Part shown: positions 7,594 to 16,731 of the stretch, piece after piece
Layout of the letters: every line of letters starts with the position of its first letter
Position numbering within the stretch: the stretch's first letter is position 1
Assembly (NCBI GenBank): GCA_905209725.1
Contig: CAJLTZ010000008.1
Location: forward strand, 1-41,570
DNA from: an uncultured Muribaculaceae bacterium
GTDB taxonomy: Bacteria; Bacteroidota; Bacteroidia; Bacteroidales; Muribaculaceae
Direction: 5' to 3'
Length of the DNA stretch: 41,570 nt
Notes under the pieces: generated by a model
The model's input: only the letters and a program-made list of their open reading frames with translations
Databases searched by the model: none
What the model was told of the DNA's origin: nothing
Translations under genes and position numbers: made by a program

Positions 7594-8190
7594 ATGGAAA
7601 ATCAGGAAAAGAACACGGGTAGGATAATCATCTTGTCGGCGCCCTCAGGCACCGGCAAGTCGACCATCATCTCGCAACTCATGCACCGCCCCGAACTGGA
7701 ACTCGAGTTTTCCATCTCAGCCACAAGCCGTCTTCCTCGCGGCGAGGAGCAGAATGGGCGCGAATATTATTTCCTCAGTCCCGAGGAATTCAAGAAACGT
7801 GCCGACCATGGCGACTTCGTGGAATGGGAGGAGGTATATTCCGGCACTTGCTATGGCACGCTGAAAAGCGAGGTGGAGCGCGTGCTCGCCAAAGGGCACA
7901 ACCTTATAATGGATATCGATGTTAAGGGTGCACTGAATGTAAAACGCCTATATGGCGACCGAGCCCTTGCTATCTTCGTGCAGCCGCCGTCGATGCAGGA
8001 ACTGGAGACCCGACTTCGCGGCCGCGCCACCGACGATGAGGCAAGCGTGCGCCGACGTCTCGAAAAGGCGGAATATGAGATGAGCTTTGCACCGAAATTC
8101 GACGTCACGGTGGTCAACGACTCCCTGCCCAACGCCGTGGAGCAAGTGGCGCGTCTCATAAGCGACTCTCCCAATCAAGACAAGCACTAA
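7594..8190 (+). CDS. gmk: guanylate kinase
   Basis: Phosphorylates GMP to GDP with ATP. The P-loop is APSGTGKST near the N-terminus (about residues 17-25 from ATG 7594), followed by the GMP-binding SISATSRLPRGEEQNGREY and YSGTCYGTL segments and the lid RLRGRATDDEASVRRRLEKA. The product is about 198 residues, normal for the family. ATG 7594 is preferred because it places the P-loop at the usual distance; an in-frame ATG at 7579 overlaps the yicC end. Second gene of the operon, 14 nt before nadD. Confidence 0.96.
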   Translation: MENQEKNTGRIIILSAPSGTGKSTIISQLMHRPELELEFSISATSRLPRGEEQNGREYYFLSPEEFKKRADHGDFVEWEEVYSGTCYGTLKSEVERVLAKGHNLIMDIDVKGALNVKRLYGDRALAIFVQPPSMQELETRLRGRATDDEASVRRRLEKAEYEMSFAPKFDVTVVNDSLPNAVEQVARLISDSPNQDKH

Positions 8191-8204
8191 TCCCCTTTAC
8201 AGGC

Positions 8205-8792
8205 GTGAAAAAGATAGCACTTTTCGGAGGCAGCTTCGACCCCATCCACATAGGCCACGCAATGGTGGCATCATATGTGGCGCAATATTGTGCCGTGGAT
8301 GAAGTGTGGCTGATGCCGGGCCGCATCAACCCCCTGAAGCAGGGCCATCGCCCCGCTCCCGATGAGATGCGACTCGAAATGTGCCGCAAGGTGGCAAGCA
8401 GGATTCCCGGCGCCAAAGTTTGCGACCTAGAGATGCATTTGCCGGCGCCATCCTATACAATCGACACCCTAAAAGAACTGCACCGCGTCTATCCTGACTG
8501 CCGGTTCTCGCTGCTGATTGGTTCGGACAATTGGGAAGTGTTCCACCTCTGGCGCGAGCATGAGAAGATTCTCGCCTCGCATGGTGTGATCATATATCCG
8601 CGTCCCGGCCATGACGTTGATGCCGGTACGCTGCCCGCAGGCGTCATTCTGCTCGGCGGCGAGATTCCACAGACCGTGATGTCGTCCACATTTGTAAGAA
8701 ACGCCATCGCAGAGGGGCGCGACATGAACTTTTTCCTCCCCGAGGAGGTAATGAAATATATCGAAATCAATAATCTTTATAGCAATGCTTGA
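8205..8792 (+). CDS. nadD: nicotinate-nucleotide adenylyltransferase
   Basis: Transfers AMP from ATP to nicotinate mononucleotide in NAD synthesis. The nucleotidyltransferase signature GGSFDPIHIGH (about 8-18) is near the N-terminus, and the C-terminal PQTVMSSTFVRNAI (about 162-175) is the family's ISSTxIR motif. The product has 195 residues, standard length. The start is GTG (8205-8207); no ATG gives a complete N-terminus. Its end overlaps the DUF5063 start by 8 nt, indicating coupled translation. Confidence 0.95.
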   Translation: MKKIALFGGSFDPIHIGHAMVASYVAQYCAVDEVWLMPGRINPLKQGHRPAPDEMRLEMCRKVASRIPGAKVCDLEMHLPAPSYTIDTLKELHRVYPDCRFSLLIGSDNWEVFHLWREHEKILASHGVIIYPRPGHDVDAGTLPAGVILLGGEIPQTVMSSTFVRNAIAEGRDMNFFLPEEVMKYIEINNLYSNA

Positions 8793-9303
8793 AAACGAGA
8801 TAAGAAGCCGGCTGCTGAAAATCACGGCCCTCGCGAAAGACTACTGCATTCTCCTCGAGAATGCGCGCGAACTGGAAAAGGAGGAATTCATTGCCAATGT
8901 GCTCAACCTCCTGCCGCGCATCTATTGGGAATTCGGCGACCTTTCCGCCGACTCCGCCGACTCCGCCGCCGAATATGAATATTTTCCATCATATCTCGAC
9001 GAGGACTATTACGAGAGCATCCGCCGCAACGTGGAGGCCGTGCTCGGCGAGGATGACGTGTTTCTCGAAACCTTCGAGGAGGATATGAAATACAGCGACA
9101 CCCCGATAGCAGCCTCTATCTCCGAGTCGCTTGCCGACATCTTCCAGCCCCTCTACAATTTCATGAGCGTGGTGCGCGAGAGCGAGGGAGAGAACTCCGG
9201 CGCGGCATTCCGCGAATGCAAGGAGAATTTCATCCAGTATTGGAGTCAGACGCTATGCAATGTGATGCGTGCGCTCAACCATCTCCGCTACCGCGATGCC
9301 TGA
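8785..9303 (+). CDS. DUF5063-like protein
   Basis: A 172-residue, acidic, mostly helical protein with no signal peptide or membrane span. It matches the DUF5063-type proteins that follow nadD in Bacteroidales: ENEIRSRLLKITALAKDYC at the N-terminus, a Glu/Tyr-rich centre (EYEYFPSYLDEDYYESIRRN, about 63-82) and a C-terminal WSQTLCNVMRALNHLRY. No catalytic motif is visible and its function is unknown. It is last in the operon; there is no clear terminator before the aminopeptidase gene. Confidence 0.8.
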   Translation: MLENEIRSRLLKITALAKDYCILLENARELEKEEFIANVLNLLPRIYWEFGDLSADSADSAAEYEYFPSYLDEDYYESIRRNVEAVLGEDDVFLETFEEDMKYSDTPIAASISESLADIFQPLYNFMSVVRESEGENSGAAFRECKENFIQYWSQTLCNVMRALNHLRYRDA

Positions 9304-9363
9304 TATTACGGGCATGCGATTCACATTTTTACAAGAATAAAAACACAGAAACAAATATCCCCA

Positions 9364-10695
9364 ATGATCAATCGACTTTTAGCCGCTCTCGACGAGAGCA
9401 CCTGCAATTTCTTAGCCGTGCGCTACACGGAGCGCCGTCTCCGCGAGCATGGATTCCAGCGCCTCGAAGAGGGCGACGATTGGAAAATTCAGGCCGGCGG
9501 CAAATATTACGTAATAAAGAATTCGAGTGCCATATTCGCCTTTGTGGCCGGAGCGCGTTCCATCGCCGAGTCAGGTGCACGCATCATCTCGGCCCATACC
9601 GACAGCCCCTGCTTCAAGATAAAGCCCCACTGCGAGATTGAGGGCGATGGCGGCGTAATCTCCCTCAATGTGGAGAAATATGGCGGCGGCATCCTCTACA
9701 CATGGTTCGACCGTCCCCTCTCCATCTCGGGCCGCGTGATGCTGGCCGGGAAGGATGCGCTCCATCCCCGCGAGATACTTCTCGACATGAAGCGCCCTGT
9801 GGCCACTATTCCCCACCTTGCCATCCACTTCAACCGTGGCGTGAACGAGGGCAATCCACTGAGCGTGCAGAAAGACATGAAACCTGTGCTGGGATATTTC
9901 AGCGCCGACGACCTCCGCAGTTTCCGCGACCAGGGCGGACTCGTGCGCGTGCTCTGCGCCGAGACAATCAATGCCTCCCTTGGCGACAACGAGAAGCCTG
10001 TAGCCCCGCAGGATATCATCGACTATGAACTCTGCCTTTATCCGGCCGAGAAGTCGGGCCTCGTGGGAGCTTCCGAAGAATATTTCCAGTCGGCGCGCAT
10101 CGACGACCTCTCGATGGCATTCGCAGGCCTTGAGGCTCTGCTCGCAGAATGCGGCCATTCCGCAGATGCCACCCGCGTGCTCGCCCTCTTCGACAATGAG
10201 GAGACCGGAAGCGCCACAAAGCAGGGAGCACATTCCCCCGTGCTTCGCCACATCCTGGAGCGCATCTGCATCTGCACCCTTCCCGCCGACCGGCAGGCTT
10301 CCTACCGCGCCCTCGCCAATTCCTTCATGATATCGGCCGACGACGCTCACGCATGGCATCCCAACTACAATGAGAAATACGACCCCACGAATCATCCCGT
10401 GATGGGTGGCGGCCCGGTGGTGAAGATCAACGCCAACTGCAAATATATGACCGACGCCGGAGGCGCAGCCGTGTTCCGCTCGCTTTGCAAGGAGGCCGGC
10501 GTGGAGTGCCAGTATTTTGTGAATCATGCCGATGTGGCTGGTGGCAGCACCCTCGGAAATATCTCCTCCGTGCAACTCGACATTCCGGGCGTCGACGTGG
10601 GCAATGCCATCTGGGCTATGCACTCCGCACGCGAAACGGCAGCCGTGGCCGACCATACCGCTATGGTGAGCGTGATGCGTAAATTCCTGCAGTGA
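9364..10695 (+). CDS. M18 family aminopeptidase (aspartyl aminopeptidase type)
   Basis: Zinc aminopeptidase that removes N-terminal, often acidic, residues from peptides in the cytoplasm. M18 hallmarks are SAHTDSPCFKIKP (metal ligand His78), LFDNEETGSATKQGAHSP (about 276-293; metal and catalytic Glu), and SADDAHAWHPNY with the distal histidine in YDPTNHPVMGGGPVVKI (about 323-355). It has 443 residues, normal length. ATG 9364 gives the expected short N-terminus. It stands between the nadD operon and the tig leader. Confidence 0.93.
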   Translation: MINRLLAALDESTCNFLAVRYTERRLREHGFQRLEEGDDWKIQAGGKYYVIKNSSAIFAFVAGARSIAESGARIISAHTDSPCFKIKPHCEIEGDGGVISLNVEKYGGGILYTWFDRPLSISGRVMLAGKDALHPREILLDMKRPVATIPHLAIHFNRGVNEGNPLSVQKDMKPVLGYFSADDLRSFRDQGGLVRVLCAETINASLGDNEKPVAPQDIIDYELCLYPAEKSGLVGASEEYFQSARIDDLSMAFAGLEALLAECGHSADATRVLALFDNEETGSATKQGAHSPVLRHILERICICTLPADRQASYRALANSFMISADDAHAWHPNYNEKYDPTNHPVMGGGPVVKINANCKYMTDAGGAAVFRSLCKEAGVECQYFVNHADVAGGSTLGNISSVQLDIPGVDVGNAIWAMHSARETAAVADHTAMVSVMRKFLQ

Positions 10696-10721
10696 CGTTT
10701 TTCTGATAACATAAATTTTGT

Positions 10722-10729
10722 TAATTTTG
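10722..10729 (+). promoter_or_regulatory. -7 element for trigger factor
   Basis: TAATTTTG matches TAnnTTTG and is followed by GC. The -33 position shows only TTTT (10699-10702). It would start a transcript just before the first leader hairpin. Confidence 0.5.
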
Positions 10730-10732
10730 CAT

Positions 10733-10832
10733 CCTGAAATGCCACGCGATGGAATATTGCGGCATTTCAGGTGTTAAATATTATAGTGCCGGCTATGAAT
10801 AATACGCTCATTTGTGAGCTCGCAGTGGCACT
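10733..10832 (+). promoter_or_regulatory. structured 5' leader of tig
   Basis: A perfect 11-pair hairpin joins CCTGAAATGCC (10733-10743) to GGCATTTCAGG (10761-10771), starting within a few bases of the expected transcription start. A second element pairs AGTGCC (10785-10790) with GGCACT (10827-10832) and encloses GCTCA (10806-10810) / TGAGC (10815-10819). No T-tract follows either stem, so a regulatory or stabilising RNA leader is likelier than a terminator. No known riboswitch is recognised. Confidence 0.55.
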
Positions 10833-10870
10833 CCTTACCCGAAATAAAAAAATAATAACATATCTAAAAG

Positions 10871-12241
10871 ATGAAAATTGAATATGCCAAGGTCGACGAC
10901 GTGAACGGTGTGATCACCATGGTTGTCGAGGAAAGCGATTACGCAGATCAGGTTAAGAAACAGCTCAAAGAGATCGGCAAGAAGCATGCTGAGCCCGGCT
11001 TCCGTCCCGGCCATGTGCCCGCCGCTCTTCTTGAAAAGAAATATGGCAGCTACGCACGTCAGGAGGCCATCAATGAGGTGGTGGGCAATGCTCTTTTCGA
11101 CTTCATCATGAAGGAGGAACTGAATGTGCTCGGCAACCCTGTGCCCGACGAGGACAACCGCATCACTGACGACAACAAGGAGTTCGTGCTGAAATTCAAG
11201 GTGGGTGTCGCTCCCGAGTTTGAACTCAAGCTCGACAAGGATGTCCACATGCCTTATTATAAGATCACAGTCAGCGACGAGATGATCAACCGCCAGGACG
11301 AGGCCATGCGCCGCCGCTTCGGCAAGCAGGTTCCCGGCGAGGAGGTTGACGCCACAGCCCTCGTGAAGGGTGTGCTCACAGAGCTCGCCGCCGACGGCAC
11401 AGTGAAAGAGGGTGGCATCGTCGTGGAGAATGGCATCGTTTCGCCACAGTATTTCAAGAGCGACGACCAGCGCGCTCTCTTCATCGGCAAGAAGGTGGGC
11501 GACACCGTGGTGTTCAACCCCTCCGCCACATGCGACGCAAATCCCGCAGAGATGTCGTCGATGCTAAATATCGACAAGAACGACGTGAACAATCACCTTG
11601 GCGACTTCAGCATGGCCATCTCCGAGATTATCGTGCTCAAAGAGGCTGAACTTGGCGAGGAATATTATAAAGAGGTGTTCGGCGACAAGGTTACCGACGA
11701 GGCCGGCTACCGCGCAGCCGTGAAGGAGATGATCGCCGGCAGCCTTATCGGCGACCAGAACTACCGCTTCACCCTCGACGCAGAGAATGTGATCCGCGAG
11801 CAGGTGGGCGAGCTCCAGCTCCCCGACGAGGTGCTCAAGGATTTCCTCATCGCCCAGAACGAGACCCTTACCCGCGAGAACATCGACGCAGAATATGCCG
11901 GCATCCGCAAGCAGCTCGTATGGGATCTTGAGAAAGACAAGGCCGGACGCCAGCTCGACGTCAAGGTGGAGGAGGCCGACCTCCTGCAGACAGCGTCCAT
12001 GATTGCCCGCCAGCAGTTCGCACAGTATGGCATGACAAATGTTCCCGACGAGACAGTGGCCAATTACGCCAAGCAGATCCTCAGCGACGAGAAGGCTCAC
12101 GCCCAGGTGGCTCGCCAGACAGCCGACATGAAGCTCTTCAACGCCATCCGCAACGCCGTGACACTCGACGAGAAAGAGGTGAGCGTGGATGAATTCAACG
12201 CGCTCTTCGCCCCCGCCGGCGAGCAGGCTTCTGCAGAATAA
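10871..12241 (+). CDS. tig: trigger factor, ribosome-associated chaperone
   Basis: Holds nascent chains at the ribosome exit. Of 456 residues, the N-terminal ribosome-binding domain has the signature GFRPGHVPAALLEKKYG (about 43-59), a diverged form of GFRxGKxP. Then come a central domain that looks degraded compared with FKBP-type PPIases, and a long helical C-terminal domain (about 250-430). The extra length over E. coli TF and the weak PPIase core are as expected for Bacteroidota. It precedes clpP and clpX, the classic tig-clpP-clpX order, though a strong hairpin separates it from clpP. Confidence 0.93.
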   Translation: MKIEYAKVDDVNGVITMVVEESDYADQVKKQLKEIGKKHAEPGFRPGHVPAALLEKKYGSYARQEAINEVVGNALFDFIMKEELNVLGNPVPDEDNRITDDNKEFVLKFKVGVAPEFELKLDKDVHMPYYKITVSDEMINRQDEAMRRRFGKQVPGEEVDATALVKGVLTELAADGTVKEGGIVVENGIVSPQYFKSDDQRALFIGKKVGDTVVFNPSATCDANPAEMSSMLNIDKNDVNNHLGDFSMAISEIIVLKEAELGEEYYKEVFGDKVTDEAGYRAAVKEMIAGSLIGDQNYRFTLDAENVIREQVGELQLPDEVLKDFLIAQNETLTRENIDAEYAGIRKQLVWDLEKDKAGRQLDVKVEEADLLQTASMIARQQFAQYGMTNVPDETVANYAKQILSDEKAHAQVARQTADMKLFNAIRNAVTLDEKEVSVDEFNALFAPAGEQASAE

Positions 12242-12279
12242 TCGCCGCAGAACATTATTTGGCACATAATTTGAAATAG

Positions 12280-12334
12280 AATTGCTTCACAGCGCGGTTC
12301 TTCTGAGACACTCGCTGTGAAGCAATTGATTTTT
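12280..12334 (+). terminator. strong hairpin with short T-run between tig and clpP
   Basis: AATTGCTTCACAGCG (12280-12294) pairs perfectly with CGCTGTGAAGCAATT (12313-12327), 15 pairs with an 18-nt loop, followed by T5 (12330-12334). It most likely terminates or attenuates tig transcription ahead of clpP. Confidence 0.7.
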
Positions 12335-12353
12335 CAATAAATTATTAAGATAT

Positions 12354-13058
12354 ATGGCTAACGACTTTCGCAATTATGCCGTGAATCATCTTGGAATGAG
12401 CGGCAACACCATCGACTCTTACGTGCGCAGCATCGACCGCAGCAAAGGTGTGGCCATGCCCACGTCCGACTATATGAACCCCTACATCCTCGAGGAGCGC
12501 CAGCTCAACGTGACCCAGATGGATGTATTCTCCCGCCTGATGATGGACCGCATCATATTCCTCGGCACGCAGGTTTCCGACCAGAGCGCCAACATCATCC
12601 AGGCCCAGCTCCTCTATCTCGACTCCGTGGACCCCGAGAAGGATATCGCCCTATACATCAATTCCCCCGGCGGATCTGTTTATGCCGGCCTCGGCATCTA
12701 CGACACGATGCAGTATATCAATTCCGACGTGTCGACCATCTGCACAGGCATGGCAGCTTCGATGGCCGCAGTGCTAATGGTGGCAGGCGAGAAGGGCAAG
12801 CGTTTCGCACTTCCCCACAGCCGCATCATGATCCATCAGCCCATGGGCGGAATCCAGGGACAGGCTTCCGATATCGAGATCACTGCCCGCGAGATCCTCA
12901 AACTCAAGGAGGAACTCTACCGCATAATCTCTTCTCATTCCGGCCAGCCCTTCGAGAAGGTGGAGGCCGACTCCGACCGCGACTACTGGATGACTGCCTC
13001 CGAAGCCCTCGAATACGGCATGATCGACAAAGTGCTCGAAAATCCCAAGAAAAAATAA
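12354..13058 (+). CDS. clpP: ATP-dependent Clp protease proteolytic subunit
   Basis: Serine protease that forms the tetradecameric barrel fed by ClpX. The catalytic triad is visible: Ser136 in TGMAASMAAV, His161 in MIHQPMGG, and Asp210 in DRDYWM. The oxyanion glycines lie in INSPGGSVYAG (about 102-112). It has 234 residues, with a long N-terminal extension (about 35 residues) before the conserved core, typical in this phylum and probably processed. The clpX start follows 8 nt after its stop, so the two are co-transcribed. Confidence 0.96.
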   Translation: MANDFRNYAVNHLGMSGNTIDSYVRSIDRSKGVAMPTSDYMNPYILEERQLNVTQMDVFSRLMMDRIIFLGTQVSDQSANIIQAQLLYLDSVDPEKDIALYINSPGGSVYAGLGIYDTMQYINSDVSTICTGMAASMAAVLMVAGEKGKRFALPHSRIMIHQPMGGIQGQASDIEITAREILKLKEELYRIISSHSGQPFEKVEADSDRDYWMTASEALEYGMIDKVLENPKKK

Positions 13059-13066
13059 ACTGACTG

Positions 13067-14314
13067 ATGTGTGCTAAGAAAAGCGTAACCGGGGAGCGGT
13101 GCGCAATGTGCGGACGCCCCGACTCAGTTGCAAATCCCGTGGTGCCGATTGTACCCGGTCTGAATCTCTGCAGCGAATGCATAGAGATGGTGACGCAGAA
13201 CGGCCAGATGGAACTGAGACGCCGCCGCGCTGAAGCTGCCCCGAAAGTGGCTCACAAAATCCCCAAACCGAAGGATATCTGCGCCTTCCTCGACCAGTAT
13301 GTGATTGGCCAGGAGGAGGCCAAGAAATATCTTTCGGTGGCCGTATACAATCACTACAAGCGCATCAACCAGAAGGAGAGCGATGATGTGGATATCGAGA
13401 AATCCAACATCATCCTCGTAGGGCCCACCGGCACGGGCAAGACCCTTCTTGCCAAGAGCATCGCCCGCCTTCTTGACGTGCCCTTCACCATTGTAGACGC
13501 CACTGTGCTCACCGAGGCCGGATATGTGGGCGAGGACATAGAGTCGCTGCTCACCCGCCTATTACAGACCTGCGACTATGATGTGGAGCGCGCCCAGCGT
13601 GGCATCGTATTCATCGACGAAATCGACAAGATTGCCCGCAAGAGCGACAACCCCAGCATCACCCGCGACGTAAGCGGCGAGGGAGTGCAGCAGGGTCTGC
13701 TCAAACTTCTCGAGGGAAGCGTGGTGCTCGTGCCGCCAAACGGTGGCCGCAAACACCCCGAGCAGAAGATGATTGCCGTGGACACGAAGAATATCCTCTT
13801 CATCTGCGGCGGAGCATTCGACGGCATCGAGCGCAAGATTGCCGCCCGCCTGAATACCCACGTCGTGGGTTATGGCCACGATGAGAAGAGCCGCAAGCAA
13901 AAACGAGAGAACCTGATGCGCTATGTGCTTCCTCAGGACCTCAAGAGCTTCGGACTCATCCCTGAGATTATCGGCCGTCTGCCGGTGCTCACCAGCCTCG
14001 AACCGCTCGACCGCGCCGCACTCCGCCGAATCCTCGTGGAACCTAAGAATGCAATCGTGCGCCAGTATATCCGCATGTTCGAACTCGACGGCGTGAACCT
14101 CGAATTCACCGATGAGGCCCTCGACCTGATTGTGGACAAGGCCATCGAATATAAACTCGGTGCACGCGGCCTCCGCTCCATTGTGGAGACCATTATGGTC
14201 GACGCGATGTACGAGACCCCCTCGAGCCGCAAGAAGAGTCTTGTGATTGACGCCGACTATGTGAAGCATCAACTTCAGAAAGGGCATTTCGAGAGCATGG
14301 AACTTGCCGACTGA
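13067..14314 (+). CDS. clpX: ATP-dependent Clp protease ATP-binding subunit
   Basis: AAA+ unfoldase partner of ClpP. The N-terminal zinc-binding domain has Cys12, Cys15, Cys35 and Cys38. Walker A is GPTGTGKT (119-126), the pore loop GYVG (152-155) and Walker B VFIDE (181-185); SGEGVQQGLLK and the sensor regions (RGLRSIVE) follow. 415 residues, complete. The IGF-type loop needed to contact ClpP should lie near residues 260-275 but is not obvious by eye. A strong terminator lies 50 nt after its stop. Confidence 0.97.
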   Translation: MCAKKSVTGERCAMCGRPDSVANPVVPIVPGLNLCSECIEMVTQNGQMELRRRRAEAAPKVAHKIPKPKDICAFLDQYVIGQEEAKKYLSVAVYNHYKRINQKESDDVDIEKSNIILVGPTGTGKTLLAKSIARLLDVPFTIVDATVLTEAGYVGEDIESLLTRLLQTCDYDVERAQRGIVFIDEIDKIARKSDNPSITRDVSGEGVQQGLLKLLEGSVVLVPPNGGRKHPEQKMIAVDTKNILFICGGAFDGIERKIAARLNTHVVGYGHDEKSRKQKRENLMRYVLPQDLKSFGLIPEIIGRLPVLTSLEPLDRAALRRILVEPKNAIVRQYIRMFELDGVNLEFTDEALDLIVDKAIEYKLGARGLRSIVETIMVDAMYETPSSRKKSLVIDADYVKHQLQKGHFESMELAD

Positions 14315-14364
14315 AAGCGGCATCAGCAACCGCAATCAAAGGACAATTCCATAAATATCATATG

Positions 14365-14393
14365 AACCGCCGGAGATTTCCGGCGGTTTTTTT
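14365..14393 (+). terminator. intrinsic terminator after clpX
   Basis: AACCGCCGG (14365-14373) pairs with CCGGCGGTT (14380-14388) and runs into T7 (14387-14393). A textbook rho-independent terminator for clpP-clpX. Confidence 0.95.
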
Positions 14394-14424
14394 ATGCATG
14401 CTAAAGGATGTCGGCATAAAAAAA

Positions 14425-14456
14425 TTTGCAATTACAAAATATATTGTTTAATTTTG
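14425..14456 (+). promoter_or_regulatory. promoter of recQ
   Basis: TTTG (14425-14428), 20 nt, TAATTTTG (14449-14456): exact consensus elements with canonical spacing. The leader to ATG 14534 is about 70 nt. Confidence 0.75.
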
Positions 14457-14461
14457 TGTAT

Positions 14462-14506
14462 ATGAAGGAGGTTTTCTCCGGCGGGAAGATGCCCGTAACA
14501 GCGTAA
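14462..14506 (+). other. possible 14-codon leader ORF before recQ
   Basis: ATG 14462 opens MKEVFSGGKMPVTA, ending at TAA 14504-14506, at the very start of the expected recQ transcript. GGAG and CTCC around its first codons could form a small hairpin. It may be chance. Confidence 0.15.
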
Positions 14507-14533
14507 TCTCTCACCTCACGAACTCTCAACTCC

Positions 14534-16717
14534 ATGGAAGATACCACGCAAATCCTCAAATCCCTGAAATATCATTTTGGTTTTGACACATTCAAGGGTC
14601 AGCAGCTGGAGATTATCCAGAGCCTGATGGCCGGCAATAATGTGTTTGTGCTGATGCCTACGGGTGGCGGCAAGTCGCTGTGCTATCAGCTGCCTGCCCT
14701 CATGTCGGAGGGCACAGCCATCATCATATCCCCGCTCATCGCGCTGATGAAGAATCAGGTGGATGCGCTGCGGGGCTACAATGCCGAAGACCATGTGGCC
14801 CATTTCCTCAACTCCTCACTCTCGCGGAAGGAGGCCGAGAGCGTGAAGCAGGATGTGCGCTCAGGCAGAACCAAATTACTTTACGTGGCCCCCGAATCCC
14901 TCTCCAAACAGGACAATGTGGATTTCCTCAAGTCGGTGAAGATCAGTTTCTTCGCGGTCGACGAGGCTCACTGTATATCGGAATGGGGTCACGATTTCCG
15001 CCCCGAATACCGCCGCATCCGCCCGCTCATCTCCGAAATCGGAAAGTTTCCGGTAATCGCCCTCACGGCCACGGCCACACCCAAGGTGCAGCTCGACATC
15101 CAGAAAAACCTCGGCATCATGGACGCCAAAGTGTTCAAATCGAGCTTCAACCGCAAGAACCTCTATTATGAGGTGCGACCGAAAACGAAGGATGTGGAGC
15201 GCGACATTATCCGCTATGTGAAGGGTCGCAAAGGGGATTCGGGTATCATCTATTGTCTGAGCCGCAAGAAGGTGGAGGAACTCGCCGAGACGCTGAAGAT
15301 GAACGATGTGTCGGCGCTCCCCTATCACGCCGGCATGGATGCAGTGACCCGATCGGCCAATCAGGACGCCTTCCTGCATGAGGAGGTCGACGTGATTGTG
15401 GCCACAATCGCCTTCGGAATGGGTATCGACAAACCGGATGTCCGCTTCGTGATCCATTACGACATTCCAAAGAGCCTCGAGGGCTATTATCAGGAAACAG
15501 GACGTGCCGGCCGCGATGGCGGCGAGGGCACATGCATCACATATTATTCGCGCAAGGACCTCCAGAAACTCGACAAGCTCATGCAGAGCAAGAGCGTGGC
15601 GGAGCAGGAGATCGGTCACCAGCTGCTCATGGAGACGGCCAATTATGCAGAGTCGTCGATGTGCCGCCGCAAGATTCTGCTGCACTATTTCGGCGAACCA
15701 TATCTGGAGGAGAACTGCGGCAACTGCGACAACTGCCTGCACCCGCGCCGCCGCATCGACGCCACCGACTGGCTCCCCGATGTGATCGAGGGCGTGAAGG
15801 AGGTGGGTCGCCGCGCCCGCGTGGAATATCTTACCAATGTGCTCATTGGCCGCGGCACCGATGAGATCCGCGCAAACGGCGATGCCGAAACCGACGCGTT
15901 CGGCGCGCTCAGGGAGGTCGACGAGCGCCTTGTGAGCGCTCTCATCCGCCAGGCCGTGATTGCCGGTTACCTTAGGAAGGATATCGAGAACTATGGCCTT
16001 CTATACGTCACCGACAAGGGGAAAGCGTTCCTCAATAAACCGGAAAAATTCGCGGTGGTGGAGGATATCGACTATTCCGAAATCGACCTCGACCAGAGCC
16101 AGCGTGCACCGCAAGGTTCCACCGCAGCCGACCCGCAGCTCCATGCCATCCTCAAGCAGATGCGCCTCGACAAGGCAAAGAAACTCAACCTCCCCCCATA
16201 TGTGATTTTCTCCGACGCTTCGCTCGACGCTATGGCCACAACTTATCCCATCAATATAGAGGAACTTGTGGCGATTCCGGGCGTGGGACAGGGCAAAGGC
16301 AGCCGCTACGGCAGGGAATTCGTCAATGTGATTGCCAAATATGTGGAGGAAAACGAGATAATCCGCCCCGAGGATATCCGCGTCAAACTGATGCCGTCGC
16401 GTTCAAGCCGCAAAATCCAGATTATCCAGGCCATCGACAGAAAGGTGGACCTCGAGGAGATCGGCGACACGGTGGGGGTGGAGTTTTCCGAACTTGTCGA
16501 CGAACTCGAGAGCATCGTGGAGGCCGGCACCAAGATTGATATCGGTTATTATATCGATGAAATCATGGATTCCGACGTGAAGGCCGATATCTGGGACTTC
16601 TTCCGCTCCATGGAGGAGGACAACATCGAGGAGGCCTTCGAGGAACTTGGCGAGGAATATGACGAGGATGACATCCGCCTCATGCGCGTGGCCTTCATCT
16701 CGGAAATGGGCAACTAA
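14534..16717 (+). CDS. recQ: ATP-dependent DNA helicase RecQ
   Basis: 3'-5' DNA helicase used in recombination and fork repair. The Walker A motif is MPTGGGKS (Lys47) and the DEAH box is residues 143-146 followed by CISEWGHDFRP. Motif VI lies in YYQETGRAGRDG. The RecQ-specific zinc site (Cys in SSMCRRK, then CGNCDNC, about 376-401) and winged helix follow. An HRDC-like domain (about 528-605) is present, and the acidic C-terminal tail (about 610-727) contains a helix-turn-helix-like segment. At 727 residues it is full length for the longer Bacteroidota type. Driven by its own promoter. Confidence 0.95.
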   Translation: MEDTTQILKSLKYHFGFDTFKGQQLEIIQSLMAGNNVFVLMPTGGGKSLCYQLPALMSEGTAIIISPLIALMKNQVDALRGYNAEDHVAHFLNSSLSRKEAESVKQDVRSGRTKLLYVAPESLSKQDNVDFLKSVKISFFAVDEAHCISEWGHDFRPEYRRIRPLISEIGKFPVIALTATATPKVQLDIQKNLGIMDAKVFKSSFNRKNLYYEVRPKTKDVERDIIRYVKGRKGDSGIIYCLSRKKVEELAETLKMNDVSALPYHAGMDAVTRSANQDAFLHEEVDVIVATIAFGMGIDKPDVRFVIHYDIPKSLEGYYQETGRAGRDGGEGTCITYYSRKDLQKLDKLMQSKSVAEQEIGHQLLMETANYAESSMCRRKILLHYFGEPYLEENCGNCDNCLHPRRRIDATDWLPDVIEGVKEVGRRARVEYLTNVLIGRGTDEIRANGDAETDAFGALREVDERLVSALIRQAVIAGYLRKDIENYGLLYVTDKGKAFLNKPEKFAVVEDIDYSEIDLDQSQRAPQGSTAADPQLHAILKQMRLDKAKKLNLPPYVIFSDASLDAMATTYPINIEELVAIPGVGQGKGSRYGREFVNVIAKYVEENEIIRPEDIRVKLMPSRSSRKIQIIQAIDRKVDLEEIGDTVGVEFSELVDELESIVEAGTKIDIGYYIDEIMDSDVKADIWDFFRSMEEDNIEEAFEELGEEYDEDDIRLMRVAFISEMGN

Positions 16718-16731
16718 TCAACTTGCATAAT

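Noticed and set aside
9571..10656. 361-codon minus-strand frame opposite the aminopeptidase gene
   Set aside because: Plus-strand M18 motifs are complete; the antisense translation has no family features.
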